33,656 nucleotides of DNA, taken from contig FN648187.1 of the NCBI GenBank assembly GCA_000310025.1, positions 2,522 to 36,177 on the forward strand, given 5' to 3'. Position 1 is the stretch's first letter; every line of letters begins with the position of its first letter. Shown piece after piece: positions 1 to 10,827 of the stretch. Below the pieces are notes generated by a model. It did not search any database, was not told the DNA's origin, and was given only the letters and a program-made list of their open reading frames with translations. This DNA is from Ectocarpus siliculosus (Eukaryota; Sar; Phaeophyceae; Ectocarpales; Ectocarpaceae). Both the position numbers and the translations under genes were made by a program.

Positions 1-1980
1 AGGTGCGTAGGTCTCAATCACGAGGGCCAACTGTACCACTGGCTCTTCTCGCTGTTTTCAAGCCGACTTACGGAGACCAACTTGCAACGAAACCAAGTCG
101 TTTTTCTTCGATCGACGTTCTCGAGATTGCTTCCACAGATTTTTGATGTTCAATCTGGATGGTCGGAGTGGAGAGGCAAGGGCCGAGGGAAGGGTGAACA
201 AGCGGGACTTTTTCTCCGATTCCCGCCATGCCCCGAAACACCCAACCTCTTTCGAACGTCTCGAACAACGTCAGGGTGTCACGACCTGCCTTGTGATGCA
301 GCAAACCATATATTCGGAGGGACAAGAGGTGTCCAGCTTCGGTGTTTGCGTTACGGTACATATTGCCCGCGCGGGATTTACTTCTGTTTGTCAAACCTTT
401 CTACGCTTGGGTTCGCCCCGACTTGGCCAGAAATGAGGGGTTCCTGCGAACAAGCAAAGGAGAACGACCGCTCCCTTGTAAACGTGCGCATGTGCCGAAC
501 AAGCGCCGCCTATATCGTCGTCACGTGCACGAAACGCCCCGAGCTATGTACTGCATTAATGCCAACCGCTGCCTGGCACCCGGACTTTGCTCTACTGGGT
601 GTCAAGACCATACCCATGGCTGCAGCGACCACGCCGTAAAAATCTTCCCAAACCTGGGCACCACTTGGAACAATGATGTTGATGGCACGGTCTACGTAGT
701 ACTTGACCCGTGCGTCCTTGGTGAAGTGTCTGCCGAACCTTGGGTCCTTCCCTACCGTTCTTCCGTTGCGTTCAGTGTTATTTTTCTAGACTCCGAGGAA
801 GGAAAGAGTACGAACTTGGCAAAGCATGATTCCCGCAGACACCTTTCTGCACCCCCTCCATCTTACGTCTGCACCTCTGCCCATAAATACCTGATCTCTG
901 TCTGTTTCCCTCCAAACAGCAGCCGAGCGTCCTCTTTCCTCCGGTGATGGGAACCAACCTTACTGCACGCAGTGGGTCTCAGATGACCAAGCCCCGAAAA
1001 TGGTCCCCTACTTTCGCCTCACTATTGCAACTGAAGTCGGCCCTCTCCTTTACCCCACGTTCTCAATAAAAAGGGGTTGGAGGGTGAGAAATACTCAACC
1101 TGTTGTCAACTCCTGAGTCTGGTAAACCACTAGACGTCTTTCTATGCGTCGACAGTGCTCGTTTTCTGCGCTGTACCCTTAGGCACGCGAAGACTGTGAT
1201 TGAACAAAAACAAATTAAGAGTGGAAGAACTATACTCCTTCTCTCGTTTAGGTGGGGGCGTACTACGCACATACTTTCCCGCGTACCCCCAATAAAAACG
1301 CTATAGAAACTCGGTTTGTTTTTTCAACGCCTTCAACAAACTTGCCGTTCTGAAAAAAAATGTGGCAGAAGTTGTGGTGTACAAATAAATGTCTGCAAAA
1401 ACCTACAACTTCTAGGCTAGACTAGTCGGGTTTCTCTCGCAGCTAAGCTTACATGTAGCCCACAAACCATTCTTGATCAGGATTACGGTCGCCGCGAACA
1501 GACCAAAAACACCTCTTGTAGATGGAACGATTAGTGGAAAGCAAAGTCTTCCGTATTTGCGCAAAAAATAACTCCTCCACCGTGACTATGTTCTCAAAGC
1601 AGGTACTCTTTCCTCAAAAATACATCCACACCAAGTGTGCGCTTGCCGCGTCACAGCCTCACTCTGGAAACCCTGTCGGAGTGAATCTATTCCTTACCAC
1701 TATCAACCTATTCTGCGTCATAGCCTCAACTCTGGGTGTAGCGCATCCAATCTACACCACTCTCACGCTGTTCCAGCGATGACCATCCCTTGCTTACAAT
1801 ACGGAGTCTTTCGCCGTACCTAACAACGTACCGGTAGCGCCGCTATTCTTCGTCATCCTTTTGGCTTAGAAATGGGCATCATTTCTTGCTGATCAGTTAT
1901 TAAGTCGTGTCCCTATCTGTCTGACCTATTCTTATCTACCCCCCGGCTCGCTCTACAGTAGTTAACCAGCTTTCAGTCAT
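1..1980. other. No recognisable gene
   Basis: This stretch lies downstream of the RNase HII stop codon, so its right end probably holds that gene's 3' UTR. Open frames of up to about 200 codons occur on the plus strand (82-639 and 342-947). Their translations show no family motif, no periodic composition and no exon-like GC rise, and they overlap each other in different frames, so I do not call them genes. Two AATAAA hexamers on the plus strand (near 1065 and 1290) could be poly(A) signals of a plus-strand gene entering from the left, but no coding exon supports this. Confidence 0.4.
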
Positions 1981-2602
1981 TTACCCTTTGTACTCCGCCA
2001 ATTTCCCCCCCGCGGACTCCATATTCTTCAGAAAGCTCCTGCGGTGGATCTCCACCATACCGTGCTCGCGAATGGCGTCGCGATGGGCGGCCGTGCCGTA
2101 ACCCTTGTGCCTCTCGAACCCGAAGACAGGCCAGCGCTCCCCGAACTCGATCTGTGTGCACGGAAAGGTGACGTCGGCTGTTACATACCGATGCCGGTTG
2201 AGCTTCTTAGGAAGGTGCGAAGCATCCACCTCAATCAACGTAGGGCAGGGCTCTCCGCTGCTGTGAGATCTCAAGAGTTTGGACAGAGTACAAGCTGGGA
2301 ACGCCAAGGATGTGTTTCTTCGTTTTTTTGTTTTTTCGGAAATAAAGTGAGAAACCAAACGCGCGCCGTCACCCCAATCGATACAGTATGGTGACGAAGG
2401 GGGGTGTGATGAGCGAAACACCGTTGTGGTCCAGTCAGCTAAACAACTTACATGGTAAACACGAAAAGCAGGGCTAGTTAGAGCACGTCTGGTGTGCGAG
2501 AATACATGACGCGTGGTCAAATAGTCAGCTATTCAAGGCAAGAAGAAAACGCCCCCCTTTCCCCACGAATCTGTCGCCTCCTTTCATTCGTGGTACGCTC
2601 AT

Positions 2603-2665
<63 letters not shown>

Positions 2666-5600
2666 ATACAGAGGATAGCAATGTTGTGCGTTCCTCCTTC
2701 GAAAAATCAAGCCAGGTCTAGTCTACCCAAAGGCCTTGTGAGTGGTGCCATGAAGTAATCCACAACAGCCGGCACAGCGCTCGATTCAACCACACGCAGC
2801 AGCGTAATACCCGTATCCGACCGTTGCTCGTACCACCAAAAGGCGGTGTTTCTTTTGTGCCTCTCCAAACTTCGGCTTCACGGCCGACGAGGGAAAGGGA
2901 TGGCTGAAGCCTTCTCGCGATAAAACTGAGGCAAACACCACAGGGGGAAAGGTGAGGCAATAAAAAACAAAACAAAAAATGAAAACAGCTCCTATGTGAC
3001 CTTCCTCTTGTGTGACGCCGGCTGATACGTCAGGTATTGTACATGCGCCGAAAGGCCTGTAAACCGGCGCCAGAATAGATGGGACCAAAACACACGCACA
3101 CGTTTTCTGTTTTCAACCGCACTAAGACTGATGTCTTTTCATTGGTCAGCCGGTTAGCGCGGTCGATGCTAGTAATTAAGACACATACACGCACGCACCA
3201 TGAGCCGATCTCGCGTGACTTTGGCGATGATGCTCGCGGCGGCGATGCAGTACTCCAGACCGTCCCCTCCGACGACGCACTCGGCTTCGACCTTCGCATC
3301 CCCCAGCCCGGGGGGCGTGAAGTTCCCGTCCACCAGCACAAACGGCTTCTTGTCGGAGGTGTTCTTCTTCTTCTTCGTGTTCGTGCTCTTGTTGGCGCTG
3401 GCTTCCACAGATTTGGAGCACACTTCAAGCACGCAGTTCTATGCAAGCATATGAACCGGGCGAAGAGGGTGTGACAGAGGGGGGGGCAGAATGCCGAGAG
3501 GTTAACAGAAGGAGGAGGGACGAGTGCGGGCGCACGGGTGGGCGAACTCTTTTTCGTTTCATGTTTTCTTGCTTATGCACAACCAATTCATCTCCTCCGC
3601 ATATATGAGTCTTTCGTTTTTTACGTTGGTCGCTGGATGCGCGGCCATGAATCACTCCCTCGGGAGGTTTTACATCCTATTCGTTTTTCGTGTGTTCGCC
3701 GTGAACTACACTCTGCCGATTCCACCCGATTCCCAGTCCTACCGTAGGTGACACAAGATATCACACCTCCTGGAGCGATTTATGTATCCAAAGCGTAGAC
3801 CGAGTGGCGGAGTCGAACAATGACGACGTTGCATCATTTGGTTCATACATCCTCTTTGTCGTGGAGCAATCAAGGTTGAAAGTTGGTCCAGGGGATGCGA
3901 TATCTTACGCAACCTACGGTATATTGTGACCACGCCTAGGGTGGAGCGCGCGCGGGGGGGGTACTCTCATGTTTTGCATGCCTTAGCGGTTAGACCATTC
4001 ACCACGCGGACGGACCAATATTACAACAGGAACGATCACCGATGGCCAATCGTTCCTTCCTACTTTGCCAAAGGTGGCTAAAAAATGGTTTCCCTAGTCT
4101 ATCTGGGTGGGGCGGTCGTCAACCGCGTACGGTGCAGAGAGGACACATCAAAAGCAACAGGGATAGCGTCCAGCGACGGTTTGTGCCCGGGTTTGGTCTT
4201 TGGGGTATGGAAAAGATGTGTTTCACCAACACGCTGCAAGAAGCAAGACGGCGGAAACAAGGACACCTCACGAGAGGCTAGTCGTGGCAATGACTGAAGA
4301 CTCAAAATATCCGCTCAACTTGTGTCCACGCATGAAATGTACCATTGTTTGTCGTGAGGCCACATCAACCACACACCCATGTCAATAACTACCAAAGGGA
4401 CATCAGACCAAAAAATGAACACGCGAAAGACGACGGTCAGTGCTGTTCGGTGGCCTCAAGAACAGAAATAATGGGCATCCGTTGCCTCCAAACTGACCGT
4501 CATGGCCTCTTTCGTGGCCTCGAGGATGTTGATCTCATCAATTCGGCTGCTTCCGACCTCAGACGCAGCCCAGACGACGCCCGGTGTCTCCGTCAACTCC
4601 TTGAACAGGGTCTCCCGGTCGCTGTGTTGCGTGATCTGCCGCGGCAGTAAGTCAGGCAAAGAAACACAAATCCGACCGTCCATGTACGTGCTGGGAACGG
4701 TGTTTTTTGTGTGATAAGAGCAACAGCGACAGCGACGACGAGGAGAACAACGGACCCGACACTTTTCCACAGTTCGGTGACCGCAGCAGCCGCATGAACA
4801 TCGTGCAGAGACTTCGTGTAAGTAGGCAGCCTACGCAGGGTGTTCTTCAATCAAGTAAACATGTTGGATATGTAGGGGGTAGCCTTCGCAGTCCTTCAAT
4901 TAAGTAAACATGTTGGATAAAGTATGCAATCGGGGAAGCTAGGCTAGGGTTGTGTACCTCCTCCCTGTTCTACTTCCTCAAAAACGACATTTCTCGCCAA
5001 GGCGGTCCACTTTGTGGGTTAGGGTTGTGGGCACGCGCACCTTCTTGCTGTCCTGTATGCCGAGGATGTTCACGTCCGGGGGAATCATACACGCGGCTGC
5101 GACAACCGGCCCTGTTACGGAAGTCCACCCGAAGGTAGAGCGGGCGGCGGGGGTATCGAGAATAGAAAACTGGACGCTAAGCGCGGTAAACGTAGGTGAT
5201 GCGTGGTTTGAGCAATGGGTGATTCCATCTAGGCTCTCCCTCCAGCAGTCTCGATCAAGTAAATCTCTTATGTACACTCCCCTAACCTTGTTTCAACACG
5301 CAACCCACGCCCCTCGTCACCGCTAAGCCAAGCCTATCTAGTGGGTGTTGAAAACAACGTGCGTTGGTGGGGTGAAACTCGACCAATCCCTGTGGAGGAA
5401 CGCCTCGCACCCCCAAATAGCGTGTAGGGTGTATAATAAACCCTCGAAGGACCCGGGATCCCCGAGAGCCACTTATGTAGCGGGGTATTTGAAATCAAGG
5501 ACAAAGGTCTGCCTGTCCGTCTGTCTCTGTCTCTGTCTCTCTTTCTGTCTGTCTCTGTCTTTGTCTCTCTCTCTCTGTCTCTCTCTCTCTCCAAGTGGCA

Positions 5601-6362
5601 CCTGCAAACGGTCCTCTCCCTGCTTCGTCGACCCCAATCACGGCGTCGAACCCCTCAGCGAGCTTCCTCTGTGTTGTTGGGGGCGGTAAGTTCCCACAGA
5701 GAGACGAAACAGGAGTCGGCGCGGGGCGGCTGAAGATACTGTGCCAACAGCATGTTGACGAAATTCTGTGGTCGGCGCTGGTCATGTGAAAACGCCCCCC
5801 CCCTCTGAGTAACTCATGAATCTCGGTGTAGGCCTAGTGCGTTTCGACGGTCAGATCGCAAAGGGGGTTCGCACTGCTGTTTATGTTGACATGAATGCCA
5901 GAGACTCGAACGGCTCAGGTCCCTCGACTTCACGAATGTTCCCAGTGGCTACTGACCTTCGTACCAAAAGCGTCACCATCATGGTGTGCCCACCTTGGTG
6001 TGGGATTTCCACCTCTATCTCGTAGAATACTCTTTCGGGCTTAAAAACGAAACAACAGGCAAGGCACCCACTCTCACATTCTCTCTCGTCCTTCCCAGTG
6101 TACACGTCGTCTTCTTCTTGACCCCGGCAGCGGCCGTGACGCCTTTCGGCTTGGAAACCCGCTTTATTCGCCGTTTCGGGCGGGCATCAGCGCCGGAGCT
6201 CTCCGCTCCAGCAGCAAGAGGTGACGATGATTTCGCTCGTGCCGAGGCGGCAACGGCGCGTCGGTTACCGACGCCCAATGGCTCGCGGGGTGGACACGGC
6301 TGCACCCGGAAAAAAAGTGGTTCCGAAAACCAACGCACGTGCGGAAAACAGCTTGCGTTCAT
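1981..6362 (-). CDS. rnhB: Ribonuclease HII, bacterial type, six exons, complete
   Basis: The enzyme nicks the RNA strand of RNA-DNA hybrids and removes single ribonucleotides from DNA. Exons in transcript order are 6362-6078, 5668-5602, 5111-5041, 4635-4498, 3438-3199 and 2151-1981. They sum to 972 nt (323 aa plus TAA), and every junction keeps phase. The catalytic set is present: D109 and E110 in VDEAGRGP, D224 in LVDGN, and D264 in KVTRDR. The HKGYGT motif is at 282-287 and the C-terminal HRRSF follows. The sequence after the first motif ([13 protein letters not shown]) is that of bacterial RNase HII rather than eukaryotic RNase H2A. Residues 1-95 are an Arg/Lys/Ala/Ser-rich extension absent from bacterial enzymes. 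I infer organelle targeting, more likely mitochondrial, because I see no clear signal peptide with an ASAFAP-like site. A Lys/Asn/Ser-rich insert of about 25 residues (197-217) precedes LVDGN. Intron 4 carries a MITE and introns 2 and 5 carry CT/GA microsatellites. The least certain junction is exon 1 to exon 2, where conservation is low. Confidence 0.9.
2605..2663. repeat. (CT)n microsatellite in RNase HII intron 5
   Basis: This is an uninterrupted CT dinucleotide run of about 29 units. It lies inside the fifth intron of the RNase HII gene (2152-3198). In the transcript it reads as (GA)n. Confidence 0.97.
3740..3921. mobile_element. MITE-like element A, in RNase HII intron 4
   Basis: The left end reads TACCGTAGGT and the right end ACCTACGGTA, so the outer 10 bp are perfect inverted repeats. 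The similarity continues inward for about 35 bp (AAGATATC, then CCTGGA), and more weakly to about 60 bp. The element is about 182 bp, has no coding capacity, and the outermost TA could be a target-site duplication, as in Tc1/mariner-type elements. Shared inner motifs, such as GATTGCTCCAC read from the right arm, tie it to elements B, C and D in this window. It sits wholly inside an intron (3439-4497), so it should not disturb the protein. Confidence 0.75.
4828..4919. repeat. Short direct repeat in RNase HII intron 3
   Basis: Two copies of about 40 bp (4828-4870 and 4881-4919) both begin AGCCT-CGCA and end AAGTAAACATGTTGGATA. They differ by a few substitutions and a 4-bp length difference. The second copy runs directly into the segment at 4911-4938 that recurs inverted near 19.95 kb. 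Confidence 0.85.
4911..4938 (+). repeat. Dispersed repeat, copy 1 (inverted relative to 19938-19965)
   Basis: The reverse complement of this 28-bp segment matches 19938-19965 with two mismatches. Weaker similarity continues outward into a CCCTAACCCTA-like flank. Both copies are intronic, in RNase HII intron 3 and uridine kinase intron 3, which points to a mobile or otherwise dispersed sequence. Confidence 0.7.
5508..5592. repeat. Imperfect CT/GTCT-rich tract next to a splice donor
   Basis: This is a pyrimidine-rich, imperfect (CT)n/(GTCT)n tract. In the transcript (minus strand) it becomes a purine GA/GACA tract starting about 9 nt inside intron 2 of the RNase HII gene, immediately after the weak donor GTGCCA at 5601. 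Confidence 0.85.
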
Positions 6363-6601
6363 GTTCGTTCAGGAGCCGCCCTATTCTCATATGAAGCACG
6401 CCGACCGTTGTTAGTTGTTGATAGGTGGATGCGTTGCCACTGTCAACAAAGGCGCGTGCCACTGCCCTCTTGCCGACATACAGGTGCGGCTGCTCTGCCT
6501 ACTGTTTCCTTCCTCTGCTCGCGACCGAACGAGACGGGGTAAACTCTACACTTGCTGCAGATTATGGTGATTCTTCAGTATCAGTATAGGTTGTTAAAAT
6601 T

Positions 6602-6684
6602 CTTGCGAGTTGAGTCTACACCGAAGCCGGTAGTAGCTTTTTGCTTTTTGTGGTCCTTGCGAGATGAGTCCACGCCGAAGCCAG
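6602..6684 (+). repeat. Pair of 29-bp direct repeats
   Basis: The copies at 6602-6630 and 6656-6684 both read CTTGCGAG.TGAGTC.AC.C followed by GAAGCC. They differ at four positions and are offset by 54 bp. They lie upstream of the RNase HII start codon. No function is assigned. Confidence 0.8.
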
Positions 6685-9301
6685 CTCGAGTACCGCCGGT
6701 TGTAAGGGATATGTACCACCGCATCGTCGATTGTCGAGAAAGCGAAAAAGAAGAAGTTTCTCGGCAGCCAAGAAGGGCTTTTCCATGACCGAACGATGCG
6801 TCTCCGAAAAAATATGTGATGGTATCCAGTCTCAACACCAACAGACCGCTGAGGGCGGTAGTGCCACAAACAATATCCGCAAGATCTTTCCGACGCCCCC
6901 GACGTCCGCATACACATATTTCCACGCTGCGAGACGTCCAGAATAGGGGGGTGGTATCTTATGTGACATGCAGTACAGCTGGAAAGTTGCACCGTCGCGA
7001 GGTCCTGCTATTGAGGCAACAGCTGCATATATCATGCAAACATCGCGCCATCTATGAGTACTTGGCACACCTACTTTTACTTGCACAAAGTACCAATCAA
7101 GATCTGTCGCCGGCACCGCCGGATACGCCGTTACCTGAGGACAGCAGTGATGTTCTGTCGCAGAAAAAGAAACAGCCACCGAGTTATTTTTTAAAAAAAG
7201 ATGGCGACGCATGGACAACAATCACCTTCTATTGGCAACATATCAACCTATCTACTGCTATGCACCTCGATCACACTCACCCCTGCATTGAAAGCTCCGC
7301 TGCTGCCGTGCCGGCGCCTGACCTCTGCTGCCAAGCGCGGCGAGCGACGTGCGGCCGCTGTTCGTGTTTGAATAGCCATCGCAACCACCGCTGCTGTCGC
7401 ACGGTACGCGTATGTGACGCGCATCTAGGGTGGATCGGCACAGACAGTATAGATCCTGCAGTTCTGTTACGGCTGAGGGAGTTATCCAAGAGCTGCTCTT
7501 GTGAGCAGACGCCACGCCGGTGCAGACGGCAGCTACACACAAGGCATAATGCGCCAGACCGCCGCAGGAATGGTTGAGAGCCTCCGCCGTATCAGGTGGC
7601 CGTATATGGATGGATCTATGGATTCTGTGTACTTCGTGTGCCCCCCCCCCCAGCCAAAACGGATCGGTTTAGGATCAGTGCCACTGCCATGTCATCATCG
7701 CGGGCAATCAGGAGACAACAGTAGTAGTCCTCCACCCTGACCTCGCTTCAGGATCCCCGTCTCCTCCCTCTATGGACATGGAGACGTCCAGACCCCGGCG
7801 CCATAGCGTGGGTACGGGGCAGAGAGGTGCGATATCTCGCCAGCATGTGGATGACGCTCTGCCGGGCTTTGGTGCTTCAAGCGACCCTCGGAGAACAGCG
7901 GGCACGACGATACAACCCCCTGAAGACCGGAGGGTGAGCGCGACGGTCAAGTGCGATGGTAGTGGTGGGACGGCGGGGGTTGTTCGTGTGTTGTGGAGGA
8001 GGTTTGCTTCTCTGTCTTCAAGCTTCAAGCAGATTCTTTAGGTTCTACACTGCTTCCGCCGTTGGCATGTTTTTGTGCGCGCCCCTCACACACATGCCCG
8101 GGGTACGAACGCCAAAACTAAAAAGTCCAGCAACTTCCACGGCGGGTGCACGGACTATTTCCCGCGCAGGCAAACGAGGCGGGAGTTGTCGTAGACCTCG
8201 CTGGTGCTGCAAGCTCTATCCAGGTAGCGGTGAAGATCCATGCCTCGAGCTATTCTCGTTTTGGGTTATTATAGAAGATCAGTGTCGTGTGCTGCACGAC
8301 AGCAGTATCGTAGCTGCATTTGGTTTTTCGGCAGCAGTAAACAATAAACGGCACGAACGCAAACGCACACAACGCACACCATTGTTTGCCGCACGGGGCA
8401 GACTACTGACGCATTTTCCATGGGAGGTACTGTAGCGCGGTGAATGCTTAATAAAGGCACACACACCTTACTCAGCCAGAAAAATGCCGTAATTTGGCAT
8501 TACGTGGCTGTTGTATGCATACCGGTCGGTGTCTCAAAGTCACAGGATTTCTCAGCGGGTCGATGCAATATTTCGTGCCTCTCAATATTACACGCAACCT
8601 TTCACTTTCGACGGGAACGTTTAGGGGTTCACGAATAGGTAACGACCACAGCCGGAGACAAGTCGGTATGTGCCCATTTAACACAGCACTAAGTAATGGA
8701 GAATTCCTGCTAGATGAGCCCGCAAGATTGTCATGGGCAGCGGCTGCGCTCTGTGCTATGTGATGCATCTTTGACTGTGTTTTGTTGTCTCAAACTGCTT
8801 TGGTTGGCGGAGAGAACGGCACAACCAGCTCACGTGACCAAAAGAAGAGGTATCGCCGAGCGGACACGGATCGACTGGCGAAAACACCGTCGAGTGTACA
8901 GGGGTTGGCATCGCGCTGTACAATCTGGAAGAACCCATGATGATGGACTCACTTCTTGACCATCTCTTGCGGGGTGCTGACTGTGGTTGTGATCCACCCC
9001 AAGGGGTCACTGCTTGTATGACTCTGTCCCCTGCTGTATCCTTCAATCGGGAAATATCAATATTTCACACGCATTTTCCTACAAAATGGGGATTGTGTAA
9101 CACAAAATATTGTCGATACCCCTGAGAACTCAAATCCCACAACACTAGTCCGCCATGAAGATTCTCATACGCAGATACGTAAAAAATCCCGGGATTTCGA
9201 CAATTGCCAGATCCCAGATTGAGAGGATCGACGATGTGGAATTCCGGAGTCCAACAGTCACCCTCCCACACCTCTCACTCGATGGGTCGCAAGACCATGG
9301 C

Positions 9302-9678
9302 TTGACTAATAACCGAGGCGCAAGGAGTAGACTTGGGCTATAGCAATACCCCAAAGGATAGCAGCATGGTATCAACACGAATAACAAAAGAATAAGCAAA
9401 GAAACAACGGTGTTGCTAGTATATGACAAGGAACGATAGGATAAAAGCCTGTATCGTCGAACGACAAAAACAACACTACGTGCAGCAAGGTTGACTAACA
9501 CGTAAGGCACAAGGAGTAGACTTGGGGCTATAGCAATACCCCAAATGATATCATCAGCACGATATCAACACGAATATCAAAAGAGTGAGCAAAAGAAACA
9601 ACGGTGTTGCTGTAACGAGGAACGATAGGATTAAGCCCGTATCGTGAGAACGATAAGAACAACACTACGTACAGCAGT
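9302..9678 (+). repeat. 189-bp tandem duplication (two diverged copies)
   Basis: Copy 1 (9302-9490) and copy 2 (9491-9678) both begin TTGACTAA, carry AAGGAGTAGACTTGGG and a CTATAGCAATACCCCAAA block, then AACAACGGTGTTGCT, then GGAACGATAGGAT, and end AACAACACTACGT.CAGCA. They differ by scattered substitutions and small indels, so the duplication is not recent. Each copy holds a short complementary pair (TGGGG...CCCCA) that could fold. No open frame spans the copies consistently. Confidence 0.92.
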
Positions 9679-9691
9679 CGCCAACGACACT

Positions 9692-9727
9692 CACTAAAAC
9701 AACTTTAGTGCCTGATCCCCCGATCAG
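9692..9727. other. Two adjacent perfect hairpins
   Basis: Hairpin 1 has a 7-bp stem, CACTAAA (9692-9698) with TTTAGTG (9704-9710), around a 5-nt loop. Hairpin 2 has a 6-bp stem, CTGATC (9712-9717) with GATCAG (9722-9727), around CCCC. A single base separates them, and they start just after the 189-bp tandem duplication. Confidence 0.8.
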
Positions 9728-10390
9728 CAACACCCCTCTTGTTCTCGGTATCGACCGGCGCCTGTTGACATTGTACGGTGTCCTCACGGTCGGTCGGTGG
9801 TCGGTCGGTGTCCACGTGCCACCAGAGTCGTGGCGACCAGCATGGGAGTAGATGTACTCGTGTAGGGGACGCTCGATCGTCGGCCCATATGTTGTCATTT
9901 TTCTGCGATTTTCCTACAGATCACACCCGAATTACCAAATCCAGATGCCAATAAAAAATCCGTCATATATATATGTTGCCATGACAAGCCGCGGATACGT
10001 AAGCGTTTCCCGGTACAGTACCCAGAAAAGATGAGTTCCGGCCAACCAGACGAAGAAATCCTTGTTTCCTTTTTTCTTCTTCTTCTACACAAAAATCCGT
10101 TATCTTGGGCACATAGCTTGCTCCTCGCAGCCACGGCGGTGGTCTCACCAAGCAGTCGGGTTCTGTTCCAGGGTTCGTTCCATCTGCGTACTGCCCTTCC
10201 TTGCAGAGGAATGAGCCAGCCTTGCTGGTTTCGAGGCTGTGCCTATTCCGGCACTTCTTACGAGTCTCAACAACTTCCGATACCTCTGTATGTTGCGAGA
10301 AACCCATCCAATTTGGGCAAACTGTAAGTACGCCGTAAGTCATGCGCAACCGTCGGAGTTTTCGTATCCATGGGAGAAATCGCGCTGGGG

Positions 10391-10400
10391 TATATAAAAG
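10391..10400 (+). promoter_or_regulatory. TATA-box candidate for the CaaX-protein gene
   Basis: TATATAAAAG is a full match to the eukaryotic TATA consensus. It is on the coding strand, about 440 bp upstream of the first in-frame Met and about 630 bp upstream of the GC-rich coding start of the next gene. Transcription would begin near 10420 and leave room for a 5' UTR exon or an undetected first coding exon. No transcript evidence is available here. Confidence 0.35.
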
Positions 10401-10827
10401 CTCCTAAGAAAGTTCAACAACGGCATGATTTAACTCGATTTCGGAGCCTCTTTGAAATGGATAGTATACAGCCGCTGCGGGCTTAAGATTGCATGCTACC
10501 ATAGGTGGCTCCCGGCCACTGTTTGAGCTGGAACGTGGCAATAAAGTCGTTACTTTTGATTGCGGTGGAGGTAGTATCGTCGAGGCGCCACTCCATTCGT
10601 ACACCGTTGCACGGGTGTCACGGTGCACGTGTTGGAAAAAATGTTGTTTCTATATTGCAGTCTATCGCAACACGCATCCCCCAACCTACAACCCACCATT
10701 ACCGTAGGGACTCGCATGGTACTACAGCAGTCGCGGAGGAAACAGAGGGGAACACACTAGCCGCCAAGAAGCTGGAAGACGAACTGATACCGCAAACTCA
10801 TATCACGGAACAACATCGTTCCGATAG

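Larger units (their letters stand above)
6363..10390. other. Gene-poor stretch between divergent genes
   Basis: This stretch separates the RNase HII start (minus strand) from the CaaX-protein gene (plus strand), so it should contain both promoters. I find no coding exon. The longest open frame (6816-7577, plus, 253 codons) has no recognisable domain and no exon-like composition. The region holds a pair of 29-bp direct repeats (6602-6684), one solo end resembling the local MITE family (about 6951-6975), a poly(C) run near 7641, a 189-bp tandem duplication (9302-9678) and two perfect small hairpins (9692-9727). Confidence 0.5.

Noticed and set aside
5881-6105. Possible extra exon in RNase HII intron 1
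   Set aside because: A stretch reading [19 protein letters not shown] has plausible splice sites, but the bounded length (83 nt) breaks phase between the phase-0 neighbours, and the sequence has no place in the RNase HII fold.
6816-7577. 253-codon plus-strand frame in the gene-poor stretch
   Set aside because: Ordinary composition, Cys/His/Arg-rich without spacing of any zinc-finger family, and overlapping open frames on the other strand; likely chance.
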